A DNA stretch of 64,000 nt from Pseudofabraea citricarpa. Lineage: Eukaryota; Ascomycota; Leotiomycetes; Helotiales; Dermateaceae. A program made the translations under genes and the position numbers. Shown here piece after piece: positions 13,550 through 23,470 of the stretch. Positions within the stretch are counted from its first letter, which is position 1; each line of letters starts with the position of its first letter. The notes below the pieces were generated by a model. It saw nothing but the letters and a program-made list of their open reading frames with translations, was not told the DNA's origin and did not search any database. The stretch lies in contig JAPWGK010000009.1 in assembly GCA_029641185.1 (NCBI GenBank), positions 756,501 to 820,500 of the forward strand, given 5' to 3'.

Positions 13550-14596
13550 ATGGCAGACAATCTTTGTGGCCCTTCGAATGCGCTACAGAATTTCCAAAAG
13601 CATAGCACTGTAGACCGCACATTACAGCAGGATAGATTGATTTCGCGACAGTCACCCTCACAAGTATGTTGGAATATCCTGATAGTTATAGGCCCTTTTC
13701 CTTGCATAGCTGACACTCGATAGGGATTTAGGTCTTCTGGTCCAAATGCGGGCTTTCTTGATCCTGAGTTCGAAGCCTTTCAAGCTGGGCAAGCACCTCT
13801 GCAACAACTCGAACCCCAACCCTTCCAGCACCATGGCTTTGCACATGCACCTTCTAATATAAATCAAGCCGGGCCGTCGGACTGGGCGAGCGATTTCCAA
13901 CGTCTTAACGTATCCAGCCCGCCTCCTCAGTTTCAACAACATTCGTTCAACCCACAGTCGCAACAGCAGCATAACGGGGGAGGATGGCATCAGGACTTTG
14001 CACGGCAGCAGGCCCAAAATCAAGAGCTGCTTTCGGGGCAGTTTAATCACGAGCAATCTCAAATGAACCGCTTCTCGCCCATGTCTACGATTTCAGGCGC
14101 ACCTCGTTTTGCAGGGCCGTTTATGAATATCCAATCGGAACAGGCGTCTACACAACAGCAAACAGAAGCATTCGATGAAGAAGCATTCGCGAGAGCCTTT
14201 GAGGAAGCCTCAAGGTCCAAAGTAGACACAGTTCAAGAATCCGAACAGCACCAGGGCACTGAGTTGGGTCAGGACATAATGATAAATGAATCGGCGGAGC
14301 GTTTACTGGAAACGGAAGGACTGGAGCCCGTCCTGGATCATCGCATAGGAGCAGACTTGATTCATGACCCATCAAAGCAGGGGCAGAATCATCAAGAGCG
14401 TGATGATCCTGATGCGTTGGCAAGGACGGCAGGGACCTTGCTCTCCAGTGTGGCCCATGAGACGTCAGAGAAGTTCCAGAACAGCCAGTTTCTAGAGCTC
14501 ATGCGGCAGTTAAGGGACCGAGAGGCAGTAGTGGAGGGGGATAAGATCGTGGCAAATGCAGACGCAGACTCGAAACTCAAGGTGGCTGAACAATAA
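13550..14596 (+). CDS. PEX20: PEX20, co-receptor for PTS2 peroxisomal import
   Basis: Pex20 works with Pex7 to bring PTS2 cargo to the peroxisomal docking complex and is recycled after ubiquitination of an N-terminal cysteine. Exons 13550-13663 and 13724-14596 (60-nt intron) give 328 residues. The start MADNLCGPSNALQNFQKH contains the conserved cysteine (C6) and the family N-terminal block. WASDF in the middle is a WxxxF motif of the Pex14-binding kind. The C-terminal helix block (ALARTAGTLLSSV ... FLELMRQLRDREAVVEGD) is the Pex7-binding region shared with long Pex5. The chain between is Gln/Ser-rich and disordered. The C-terminus is uncertain. A 54-nt candidate intron at 14582-14635 would remove the stop and join the frame that follows; its donor GTGGCT is poor, so the simple stop is kept here. 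Confidence 0.87.
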
Positions 14597-14635
14597 AATA
14601 TGTACATACCAGATATTATCTAACTGACTAAGCAG

Positions 14636-15211
14636 ATCGATTTAGCAGATCTCTCTTTCTTGCTGAAGAAGTTCGGTCTAGATCGAGATCGACCCCTGGA
14701 CAAGTATAACATCGAGCAACATTGTAACTTTCTTGAGCATTTCCTCACTCTCACAACACTATATAACAAGATTGCCCTCTCCCCGAACCACCAGTCGGTT
14801 GTAACAACGTCGCGAATTCAAAAGACCCTCTCAACCATGGCCATGAACCCAAGCATCCAAGACGTCGAAGCAGTACACTACCACATCCGCACCAGCCTCT
14901 CAATTTTCAACCAGCTCGCAAGCTCAGTGCTCTCCCCTGAGGAAGCAAAAGCTATCATGGAGCGTGGCCGAAAGCAGAGCGATCGCATTATGCGGTACAG
15001 GGAGCATCATTCCAGACAATGAGATTGGTCGGCTGTTGAGGATGGGGTGAGGACATCTGATCAACTTGCTGACCATAGCCATACACACAAAGAAGCAGCG
15101 GAAGAAGAGAACTATACGTTTGCGTATGATAAATCGCCGCCGGGGGAGTTGAGAGATATGGCCGAGGAGGCAATTGGGATGGAGGCTCAGCGGAGACGAA
15201 GGTATTTGTGA
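14636..15211 (+). CDS. Orphan coding-like segment after PEX20, unknown
   Basis: An open frame runs from the acceptor-like CAG at 14633-14635 to a TGA at 15020, with protein-like composition (e.g. FLLKKFGLDRDRPLDKYN). It continues after that TGA in the same frame for 62 more codons, ending RRRRYL at 15211. It has no upstream ATG: the nearest in-frame upstream codon of note is a stop at 14621. It is in phase with PEX20 if 14582-14635 is spliced out (branch-like CTAAC, acceptor CAG). A second candidate intron, 14995-15078, would remove the internal TGA and keep the frame, for a 487-residue joined product. Alternatives are a separate gene beginning at the internal ATG near 14839, or a decaying gene. 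I do not recognise the sequence. Confidence 0.4.
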
Positions 15212-16216
15212 CGCTTTCCTGCATTTGTTATGGCGGCTTTTATCCCCTTCTTTTCAATGGAGGTCTTTTTCGTTTCCTCCCTTCCTTCTTCTCCTCTTTT
15301 TTGGAAATGGGATTGACGGGCATGGACACGAGCATAAGGAAAGGTAGGTGTGATATTATGAATAGAAAAATACAGGACATGGCAAAGCAATTTGCATATC
15401 CACGGCTGTAGAGTTTGGTGTTGGTAATTGCGATTGGGGGAGGCGGTCTTGTCAGTAACAAAAGCTCTTTCGTGTAATTGAATTTATATAGTCAGAGAAA
15501 TGGAAATGGAGAATTCATATAACAAAAAAAGAGAAGAAAGATATTATTACCTGTAGATGATTTTGATAGAAATTTAAGATACATTTTGCATGTAAGGCCT
15601 CGAGAAGATCCTTAACCGCACAAATCTACATTCTGAAGTGACCCGGCACCCTCTTACCTGCATTCATTTAAACGCTGATCCTCCTCACAATGTGTGCCTC
15701 GGTATCGGAGACCTTCGGTAGTTCGACCTGACGGCTAGTAGCTACTTCTTTGAAGGCGACATATCCGAGGCGCGGTTCAAAATGCTGAGCTGCAGAGGGT
15801 AAATGCCCATTTCTGAGACCTGAAGAGTTATCACATGGTTGAGGTCAAAGTAATTTGCAGTACAGTACTGCGCTTTCAGTTGCTTCAGAAGTAATCACAT
15901 TTCGGTGTAGTCATTCAAACAGACGTGCTTGCAGCGTCCACTGGACAAACTCCTAAGGCCCTCGAACAGCTTTTGCAACTATAGCCGAGAGAGCCAAAAC
16001 AGGCCGCACTAGCTCCATTGTTTACATTCACATTCACTATTGCGCATCTGAATTCACCAAATGTGATCGGCAGAGCAGCGCTGGCCAACTTGCACGATAG
16101 AAATGAATTGTGCTCAAGTTTTGATACAGGATGATCGACCTGCTGCTGTTGTCGCAAAACCCCCTAAAGAAGTGCCCCTTTAATTAAGCGAAGCCTGGTA
16201 CGCGCACAAGGTAGGT
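15212..16216. other. Intergenic DNA
   Basis: About 1 kb of A/T-leaning DNA with pyrimidine runs at 15238-15300. It starts a region of lower coding density. No gene or RNA is supported. Confidence 0.5.
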
Positions 16217-16431
16217 AGACAGATATTCACAAGGGCCAGACACAAAGCATACGAAAAGAGATGAGAAGGCAAAGGCTGCACAATTTGTTCACCCAAGTGG
16301 AAGTCTCGATTCTATTCAGCTATACTAATAGTGTATAACAGGCTTTGGTTGCTCTAGGGTTTTCGTTGAAGGTTCCAAACAGCTGCATACCCACCACGCT
16401 TGGCAGTCTTTAAAAGCACGTTGAACTTGGC

Positions 16432-16737
16432 CTGTGTATACTGGTTAGCGTTGCATTCTGAGATTGGGACAGTAGGAGCACTTACAGAAGAAGGACAAGT
16501 AACGGGTCCAAATGTGCTATTTAATGACTCTTTCATCCTGATTCACCACTTGCATTGGTTAGTATTGCTTTTCAAGATTGAATGGTAGGCGCACTTACAG
16601 AAGCTTGGATAAGGTAGTACATCCAAGTATGACAGACCTATTATCCCATGCAATTTATCCTACAAATTTGTACTGATCAGTATTGTCTTCTGAAATAGGA
16701 ATAGTAGACGCATCTAAGGGGGGACAAAGCAACGTAC
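16432..16737 (-). repeat. Three exon-intron modules downstream of paralogue A
   Basis: Read on the minus strand, three candidate introns are 16737-16660 (78 nt), 16598-16549 (50 nt) and 16485-16432 (54 nt), separated by exons of 61 and 63 nt. Introns 2 and 3 begin GTAAGTG and all three have a CTAAC/CTGATC-like branch near the end. They share the interior pattern CCTACT...CAATCT...AA..CAA. The exons share a core like ACATTTGGACCCGTTACTTG. Each ~113-bp exon+intron block therefore looks like a copy of the others. Confidence 0.6.
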
Positions 16738-16990
16738 AAGCAATTCTGTTGCAGGTGGAGCAACAGTTCTTCTGGAGCAATAGATAAATGACCAAGTAAC
16801 TAAGCCCAATGATTACGATAGCAAAGACAGCAACCAAGATGAAGTGCGCCGTGTACAGTTTTCCGAGCTGGGCATCGAAGTCTCTCTTTGCGGCTTCATA
16901 TTCGCGCATATCTGCGTCTTCTTCGTTGATAGGAAGGTCGAGATCAGCAGGTTTGTCTGCGAAATCTAAAGGAGAGAGTTGATCAGCCAT
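16655..16990 (-). CDS. Small one-pass membrane protein, paralogue A
   Basis: The chosen start at 16990 (MADQLSPLDF) matches the start of the neighbouring paralogue (MADQFSS). Translation gives an acidic N-terminal half, then one strong membrane segment (about residues 50-72: FILVAVFAIVIIGLSYLVIY), then a Cys-rich tip (CCSTC). At 16737 a donor GTACGT opens a 78-nt candidate intron ending at 16660. If spliced, the first codon across the junction is TGA and the protein is 84 residues; unspliced it ends at 16655 with 111. An upstream in-frame extension to 17125 exists but is not shared with the paralogue. No family is recognised. A local or lineage-restricted gene is likely. Confidence 0.55.
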   Translation of the reverse strand: MADQLSPLDFADKPADLDLPINEEDADMREYEAAKRDFDAQLGKLYTAHFILVAVFAIVIIGLSYLVIYLLLQKNCCSTCNRIACTLLCPPLDASTIPISEDNTDQYKFVG

Positions 16991-17302
16991 CTTTGATACG
17001 TCGTGGGACTGGTTTGTAGAGGATATGATTTTGATCGAAAGAACGAGGAAGACTGCCCGCTTTTTAAGTACAGGAGATACGCTAGTGTATTCACCTGCAG
17101 ACAGATATTCACAAGGGCCAGACACAAATCATACGGAAAATATGGGGAGGGAGGCAAAGGCTAGACAATATGTTTACCCAAGTGGATGTTTGGATTCTAT
17201 TCAACCATGCTTATAGTACATGATAGACTTTGGTTGCCAGGCAGTGGTCTCCAAACAACAGGTCCTCCTCAACCACTATTCAAAATCTCCATTTAACTTA
17301 GC

Positions 17303-17605
17303 CTCTATATACTGGTTAGCGTTATCTTCTGAGATCGGTATAGTAGGAATACTTACAGAAGGACAAGTAACAGGTCCAAATGTGCTACGTCAATTACTCT
17401 TGTATCCCAATCTACCAACTTATACTAATTAGTATTGCCTTTTGAGATTGAATGGTAGGCGTACTTACAAAGGAACGACAATGTAGCGCGTCCAAATGTG
17501 TTTGCTACCTTTCTGTAGAACCAAATTTATCTCTTGTACGTATTAGCATTATCTTTTGAGATTAAACAGTAGGCATCTCTAGAGGGGAAAGACAAGGCAA
17601 CGTAC
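17303..17605 (-). repeat. Three exon-intron modules downstream of paralogue B
   Basis: On the minus strand the candidate introns are 17605-17531 (75 nt), 17468-17419 (50 nt) and 17356-17303 (54 nt), with intervening exons of 62 and 62 nt. The lengths and positions match those of paralogue A almost exactly (78/50/54). The introns again begin GTACGT or GTAAGT and carry the same interior motif. Conservation of the splice signals between copies argues that they matter or that the duplication is recent. Confidence 0.6.
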
Positions 17606-17949
17606 AAAAAACAGTACCAGCAGATGCTGGCGCCATAAGCCATAAAAACAAGAACAACAGTCATGACACCCTGTTTAAATTGGTTCTTATCATGCTCTAA
17701 TCTTTGTTGTTGGAGCTGGTCTTGAAATTGCGCTTGCAACTGTTGGAGCTGGTCTCGATGTTGAGCTTGCAACTGTTGGAGCTGGTCTCGATGTTGAGCT
17801 TGCAACTGTTGGAGCTGGTCTCGATGTTGAGCTTGTAACTGTTCGCGCTCGGCTTTGGCCTCCTGCCGCACTTCATCTGCTCTTACCATTTCGTCGTCGA
17901 CACTAGAAATTGCACCTTCGAAAACTGATGAAGAGAATTGGTCAGCCAT
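17527..17949 (-). CDS. Small coiled-coil membrane protein, paralogue B
   Basis: The protein starts MADQFSS at 17949. Residues ~36-83 are a glutamine-rich coiled coil built of four near-identical 11-residue repeats (LQAQHRDQLQQ), encoded by a 33-bp DNA repeat at about 17700-17850. A hydrophobic segment (VMTVVLVFMAYGASICWYC) follows. A donor GTACGT at 17605 opens a 75-nt candidate intron; spliced, the frame stops at once (TTA TAA) for a 115-residue product, otherwise it ends at 17527 with 140 residues. The membrane segment and the tail resemble paralogue A, while the coiled coil is specific to B. Role unknown. The 33-bp repeat is likely to vary in copy number between strains. Confidence 0.55.
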   Translation of the reverse strand: MADQFSSSVFEGAISSVDDEMVRADEVRQEAKAEREQLQAQHRDQLQQLQAQHRDQLQQLQAQHRDQLQQLQAQFQDQLQQQRLEHDKNQFKQGVMTVVLVFMAYGASICWYCFLYVALSFPSRDAYCLISKDNANTYKR

Positions 17950-19269
17950 CTTTAATACGTTGTGTGACTGGTTTGTAGAGGATGTGAATTTGGATCGAAA
18001 GAACGAGGAAGACTGCCGTCTTTTAAGTGCAGGAGGTACCTTACTTACCGGTTGCGGCTAGCGTTGCTCAAGGACAATTGATGAATTGTCGTGACCTTGT
18101 TTGCGAGTTTGAATAACTACCTACCCAAGAAGAAAGTACCCCATAATATAGGTTAAATCTACGCTAGTACTCGAGCTAATGTTTGCTTTATTCCAGTGCC
18201 ACAGGATCAAAAGCTCAGGTGCCTCGAGAATCCGCAGCGATTAGATAAGAAGGCGAGAAAAACGAGTGTCAATTAGAGAATGAGGCATTGAGGCACCTGC
18301 ATATGCTGGTAATTAGCCTTATATAACACCTGGGCAGAAGCAATCTCAGAAGACTAATACTGCTTGACAATCTCTCCGCATATTATTCCCTCCACGCCAG
18401 GAATTCGTAGGTCGTAACTAACTTCAACTACCTCACTACCTGGTTCTGCAAAGGTGTATTGATGAGTTATGATTAAGCAGGTAGTAAGGCTACCGTCAAA
18501 CAAATCACATCCCTCCCACTCCACTTTGACTCTTCTAGAGAGATAGAGCTGTCTATATCGCTGTTGGTATAACTCAGATGGGATTGTTCACCTGCATCAC
18601 CCGAGCAGGCAACAGGACAGAGTATGTCTGGTTTGCTCCTGCATTCACTATATAAGCTAGGCCAGAACCTGTAGTCAGACCTTCTGAATGTTTGCCTCAA
18701 CCCAACTCTTGTACTGACCACAGTGAATAAATATGTGGAGCTTTGAGGCTATAACCCCTCGATTACCCAATATATGGGTATATGGGTGTATCGAGAATAT
18801 CTTTCCACAGTAGGAGGGTAAATGTTCTTGATCAACCCAGGGTTGCAACACTGTTCGCACTTTAAGCTCCCCTCCAAAGTAATATGGTATTGGTTTAAAG
18901 CCAAGATAGAGGAGAAAGACTACGAGCCAGACATAAAATTGTATTTACAATAAAAAGATATGACCGATGTGATGCAGATTGCAAAATAGGCTGCCACTGT
19001 AGGTCAGCTAAAGGGCCAAAGGAGTCAATGATGGATGGAGTGATCCGAAATAGAACATCCATCAAGCCGGGAAGCTGCCCAGATGTCACTCTAAGTTGGC
19101 GCCTTGCCAACCTGTAAATCCAGTTCCGTAACTGGCCCTGAGTTTGCGCCAGTGATCTGGGATTGGAGAGCGTTATCTCGGCGCTTGTCGGACAAGAGAC
19201 GAGGGCCGTGTCCTGATATACTACCTTATATCAATAAACAGTTAGTTATCTTACATGAACTATAAATAA

Positions 19270-19690
19270 ATGTATCCTCACAGATCTTCAAGCATCGCAT
19301 TATCTTAAATCCAGTATGTTTTCCGGCATTTCTTGATCAGTCGCCCAATTACCTGTTGAGACTTGTATCATGAAACTCACCTTCCTGACCATGAATATCA
19401 TCTTCAAGTAGCCCTCTGCAAGGAGGATCTCCAGTCATGCCTTTCTGAAGTACAGAGCCAAAGATAAGGAGGTCGCCATGGATAGACATTAGTGGCTGGG
19501 GTATTTAGGCTAGCTGTCCCAAAGACAAGGGACAGTATATGTTGATGATCCAGCAAAATTGGTGAGTTTAGTGTTTAAATTCTCATCTGAGAGTATGTTA
19601 GCAGAATTCAAGTCATCGTGCATGAACCCGGTTGCTTTGCAATTCCAATGGCCCAGCGCAGTCGCTGTCCCGAGCTGATATAGTGCATCT
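19270..19690 (-). pseudogene. Relic of a fungal protein-kinase-like gene
   Basis: On the minus strand, broken frames spell the catalytic core of the kinase-like proteins that are common in filamentous ascomycetes. ALGHWNCKATGFMHDDLNSAN corresponds to the helix before the catalytic loop (HxDLxxxNIL). LTNFAGSS lies in place of the DFG-type segment. After a stop and a frame change, GDLLIFGSVLQKGMTGDPP corresponds to the region that normally reads GDLFALGSxLYEMMTGxxP. The catalytic loop has HDD where HAD or HGD is usual. Stops and frame shifts make it non-functional. No N-lobe was identified with confidence. Confidence 0.55.
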
Positions 19691-20906
19691 TGTTAAACAG
19701 AGTCATGGTTGGGAGCCTGCTCTAGGCGGAATCCCGACTCGAATGTTCCTTGGTAAGATAAAGCCCCTTTTATGTCCTTCAAGTCATTGCCCTGTGAGGT
19801 AACATGTGATAATAATCTGATTTTTACTCGAATAGCTTGTTCGTTCTCGCTTAATGGTGTAATTTCCAGAATTTGCACCACTTCCCCTATGTTCAACTGG
19901 GGCGGTAACCTCTTTTGAGTTGTCGTTAGATTGATATACACATAGCTGAAAGTTTTACTTGCCGTACGCTTTGGCCTTTTGAAATAATGAGGGTTCATGT
20001 ACTGAATCCCACCTCAATTAAGAACCGGTGTTGAAGATAAATGCGAGGAGCGAAAGAATTTGGCTGATAGCATTGGACATGGCTTTCTTTCCACAGAAGA
20101 CAAGGAACACTTGAAAGATTGGGGGTATTTTTGGGGCGTTTTAGGCCCGGAGGTAGTGCAGATGTGTTTAAATAGACGCGTGTTTTGATAACTTGTGCCT
20201 CAGATAGATCTCGAAGTCGTTCCAGTGTATCCAATACCACAATCTCAGCTACCAGTCTATCATGTCTGATAGTGTGAAAACCGCTGTTATTCATGAGAGT
20301 TAAAGAATCATCTAAGCAGGGTGATTTGAGAAAAATTGTAAAGGTTTCCCAATCGAGACTGAATCTATTAATAAGTGCAGCTTGTCTTTCGCAAATCTAG
20401 AAATGTTGGCCGGATGCTATAGTCAGTAGACACATTTGAGTTAAATACCGTTCTATAGCAGATATAATCGTTAGAGTTCTTGCTCTCTGCGGATTCAGAG
20501 CTTAATATCAATGAGGTATTGTCGAGGTGCCGGTCGTCAATGCAGATTTAGATCCTGAGAGGTCGGCGAGTTATTACTAGACCCGGTAGCATCAACGAAA
20601 TAGATTTTTGGAGACCTTGCTCTGTCGCTATATCAGCAGCTGAGTGTATCCTATATTTTTCTATTCTATTAGCCAGTCCGATTTATCATGTATACAGAAA
20701 AGTTAGGATCTCTTCGCTCTCGAGGAGCGCGAGAGACAGAAAGAAAAAGAAAGAAATAGGACGAGTAGACGTTATAGCACGTGGAAAGGAGCAACCAAGG
20801 GTACGTTCGAGCACGTGGGGTAGCGCATTTGGGGAGGGAGCAAACAGCAGGAAGCTCGCTTAAGCTATGTATATCAAAATAACGCAAACTCGTTCAACAA
20901 ACAATG

Positions 20907-21085
20907 GAGCTCTGGTGTAGTTGGTAAGGTACTACGAGTTAATACCGACACCTTTGACTGAATAGAGTAACACACCGACCTAACAACACACCAGTATACG
21001 AGATAGAAGTCCGCAACCTAGAAATTCGCCACCATCGAAATATGTGTGTTATCGCCTTGAGGTCAAAGGTGTTCCAGAGCAATGA
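20907..21085. repeat. Imperfect inverted repeat with tRNA-like A box
   Basis: GCTCTGG at 20909-20915 and CCAGAGC at 21074-21080 are complementary. Further in, ACACCTTTGAC (20949-20959) pairs with GTCAAAGGTGT (21062-21072) and TAACACAC (20968-20975) with GTGTGTTA (21044-21051). TGGTGTAGTTGG at 20912-20923 fits the tRNA A-box consensus, but no B box was found. A long T-rich tract follows at 21171-21238. It could be a decayed short element transcribed by RNA polymerase III or a small MITE-like repeat. Confidence 0.4.
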
Positions 21086-22429
21086 AGGGTTTCGTTACAC
21101 GTTTAAAACTCATAGCAGGCCTATGGTTTATAGAGCTGACCGGTCCACGTGTCCGCCGGTCAGCAAGGACTTTTTTTTTTTATTTTTTTATTTTTTTAGG
21201 GTGAGATCCTTGTTAGCTTTTTATTTTTTTATTTTTAGCTAAATACACCCTCGAAAGAGCGTTTTGACGGCAGATACAATGGCGAGTACCTGCCTATAAC
21301 TAATCCTTTTTACTATACACTGAAAAGAATATACGCTATGTTGAGGGCAACTAACGTAGTTCTCACATGCAACGAACCCTGAGGACATTCACAAGGCAGA
21401 TATTTTCTATGATTGCTTCCCTATAAAGGATCCAAAGCACCTTGCACCTAGCTCTTCCGCTGTATAAACCTTGGTTTCGTTCTACTATATTACAACCTTA
21501 ATGGCTGTCCGGTGGTTCCGGAACGAGTAATACAATGCCGTTAATTCTCCTTGCCGAGGAGTTGGAGCGAGCATGTAACATACTTGGCCAATAATTCCTG
21601 TCCTGAATACTTATCAAAATCAACTGTAATCCAACGAGCCTGCCACACCAACAAATCCACCTCTCTGTAGCCAGCCATGGTGGAACCTTCAATACACACT
21701 GTCCGCAATTCTGCCACTGCCACCCACATAATAAATTCGAGAGATCCGACAATTTGTCTCCTTTGCTGTCTTAACACGCAGTGACCGGGGTCGCCTAGAT
21801 TCAGCATGACGAACGACAAATACTAAAAACCCATCTTTATAGAATCCCAGTCCAGATTTCTCATCTCGGTCAGCAAATTGGAAGCGGAGGATTTCAGGTT
21901 TATAACTTTAGATGGTGTAAACAAGGTCATTAAAAGAAGTCAAAATAAACACGCCAGCTAAGGGGAAAGGAGAAATACGACCTGATTGCGAGGAGGTTTC
22001 ATAGATCAATGGCACAATCTGGCGCTATCATCGAGGTGTCTTTAGATATGTCCATTTTAATCACTTTCATCTGAGTTAATGAATCACAATCACTTGATAA
22101 TTACATATCTAATATGTGATTCTCTTCAACAAAGGGCCCAATAAAGTCTCTCGTGTTAGCAATTGCTCTGCTTCAATTGTTTGTTACGTGAATAAACTTA
22201 CCTACAATGGGATGCTGGGACATGGGTCGAGGCCCAAAACAATTTACTTGACACCTACGAACAATTTTGAGAGACGATAACACTTTTAACCCAGTACGAA
22301 AACTTAATCTCGAGTCATAAATATTTGCAGTGAGTTTTAGGCTACATGCGCGTGGACACACTTGAGTTTCACAGACGGGCCTTGGAAAATTTTAAGCGCA
22401 AATGGTAGATACATAACAGCGATAACAGC

Positions 22430-23470
22430 CTGGAAACAACGCTTCCATGCAAACTGGAAGAATTCCATAGCCCACTTCGAGAGGCTGATCGAGAGGCTCG
22501 AACAAAATTCAATTTTGATAGAACGATAAGCCAGCCTGATTGAAGCTGAAGCAAACCAATTTGCACGCAAAGCACAAGAAAAGGACATTCTTGAAGTAGG
22601 GAGATCAGAACTTACACGCAAAGAACCATCCGTTGTCTTCGGAAAACCATGAGCTCGATCAAGATAACGCGGCAAACAACTGGATTAGAGACATGGATTC
22701 CGGCTTTGGCTACTATGAAATACAGAAGTCAAGACTTGGCTAGATCCAAAAGATGCCGAAGCGAATGTTCTTTGGTTGAAAGGTATTCCTGATGCTAGTA
22801 AGTTGCTCAAATCAAGATGTTGCAGTGATAATGATGGGTGACAGGAAAAACCGTTCTAACTTCTCGTTTGATTGTGGAAGTGCGTGAGATGAATGGGCAT
22901 GCTCTTGCTTTTGCTGCTGCAAAGACGAAGACAAGCTTCGGGATTCGCTGACTGCAATAACAAAGGGCTTTCTATTACAGTTACTCACTGTTAATTCCTG
23001 GTGTGCTCTCACACACCGACGACGAATGTTTCAAGAGCCAGGAAGTTACGACTGAACCCCCAGTTATCCTAAAAAGACTTATTGCGATTGTCCAGGACTG
23101 TGGAAAGCCACTACGGCTTATAGTAATAGGCTAGATAAGTGTGAATCTAAAGAGAGGAAGAGGGTTCTCGGTGGGATATTGCCATTACTCAAATCAGAGG
23201 ACAAACCCAACAGTCTTCGGTTTCTCATAATCAGCCACAATGATGGAGATATCAGGAAGCACTCTTCCAAGGTTCCTTTTAGTATTCTGCACGAGTTAAA
23301 AGCACATTCCAACGAAATACGATTGTATATATCTCGAAAGATGACAAAGATTCAAAAGAAGTTTGATCTTTCTATATAAGATGCAGGAGAGATCAGCAAC
23401 AGAATAAACTCCGAAGTTAAAAATCTGCTGGAAACATTCATAGTAACAACAAATCTAATTGCGTTGAAGG
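22430..23470 (+). pseudogene. Relic of a NACHT-domain NTPase (NLR-type)
   Basis: Fungal NACHT proteins are signalling NTPases used in allorecognition and immunity-like responses. On the plus strand, broken frames read WLDPKDAEANVLWLKGIPDA, then a 47-nt candidate intron (22798-22844), then RKTVLTSRLI. This is the Walker A region, normally GxPGxGKT, with glycines replaced (G-I-P-D-A-R-K-T). Downstream are SHTDDECFKSQEVTTEPP, VILKRLIAIVQDCGKPLRLI with a frame break inside the expected IDGLDKC Walker B, and KSEDKPNSLRFLIISHND. An upstream helical stretch (HFERLIERLEQNS) fits the region before NACHT. Several stops and shifts show that it is dead. An intron inside the P-loop is common in this family. 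Confidence 0.7.

Larger units (their letters stand above)
16217..17098. repeat. Tandem duplication unit 1 (~882 bp)
   Basis: The DNA from 16217 is closely similar to that from 17099, an offset of 882 bases. Both start with AGACAGATATTCACAAGGGC and continue through a shared flank. Each unit contains one small minus-strand membrane-protein gene with its downstream exon-intron modules. The units have diverged by substitutions and small indels. Their right-hand limits are approximate. Confidence 0.75.
17099..18010. repeat. Tandem duplication unit 2
   Basis: This is the second copy of the unit described at 16217. It shares the left flank, the downstream module array, the start context of the small gene (ATCTTT...ACGT.GTG.GACTGGTTTGTAGAGGAT, on the plus strand to the right of the start) and an AAAGAACGAGGAAGACTGCC segment further upstream. 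The end at about 18010 is where similarity appears to stop. Confidence 0.65.

Noticed and set aside
20907..21080. A split tRNA gene with matching acceptor-like arms and A box
   Set aside because: No B box and no T-arm precede the 3' arm, and the arms are ~160 bases apart, so a working tRNA is not supported.
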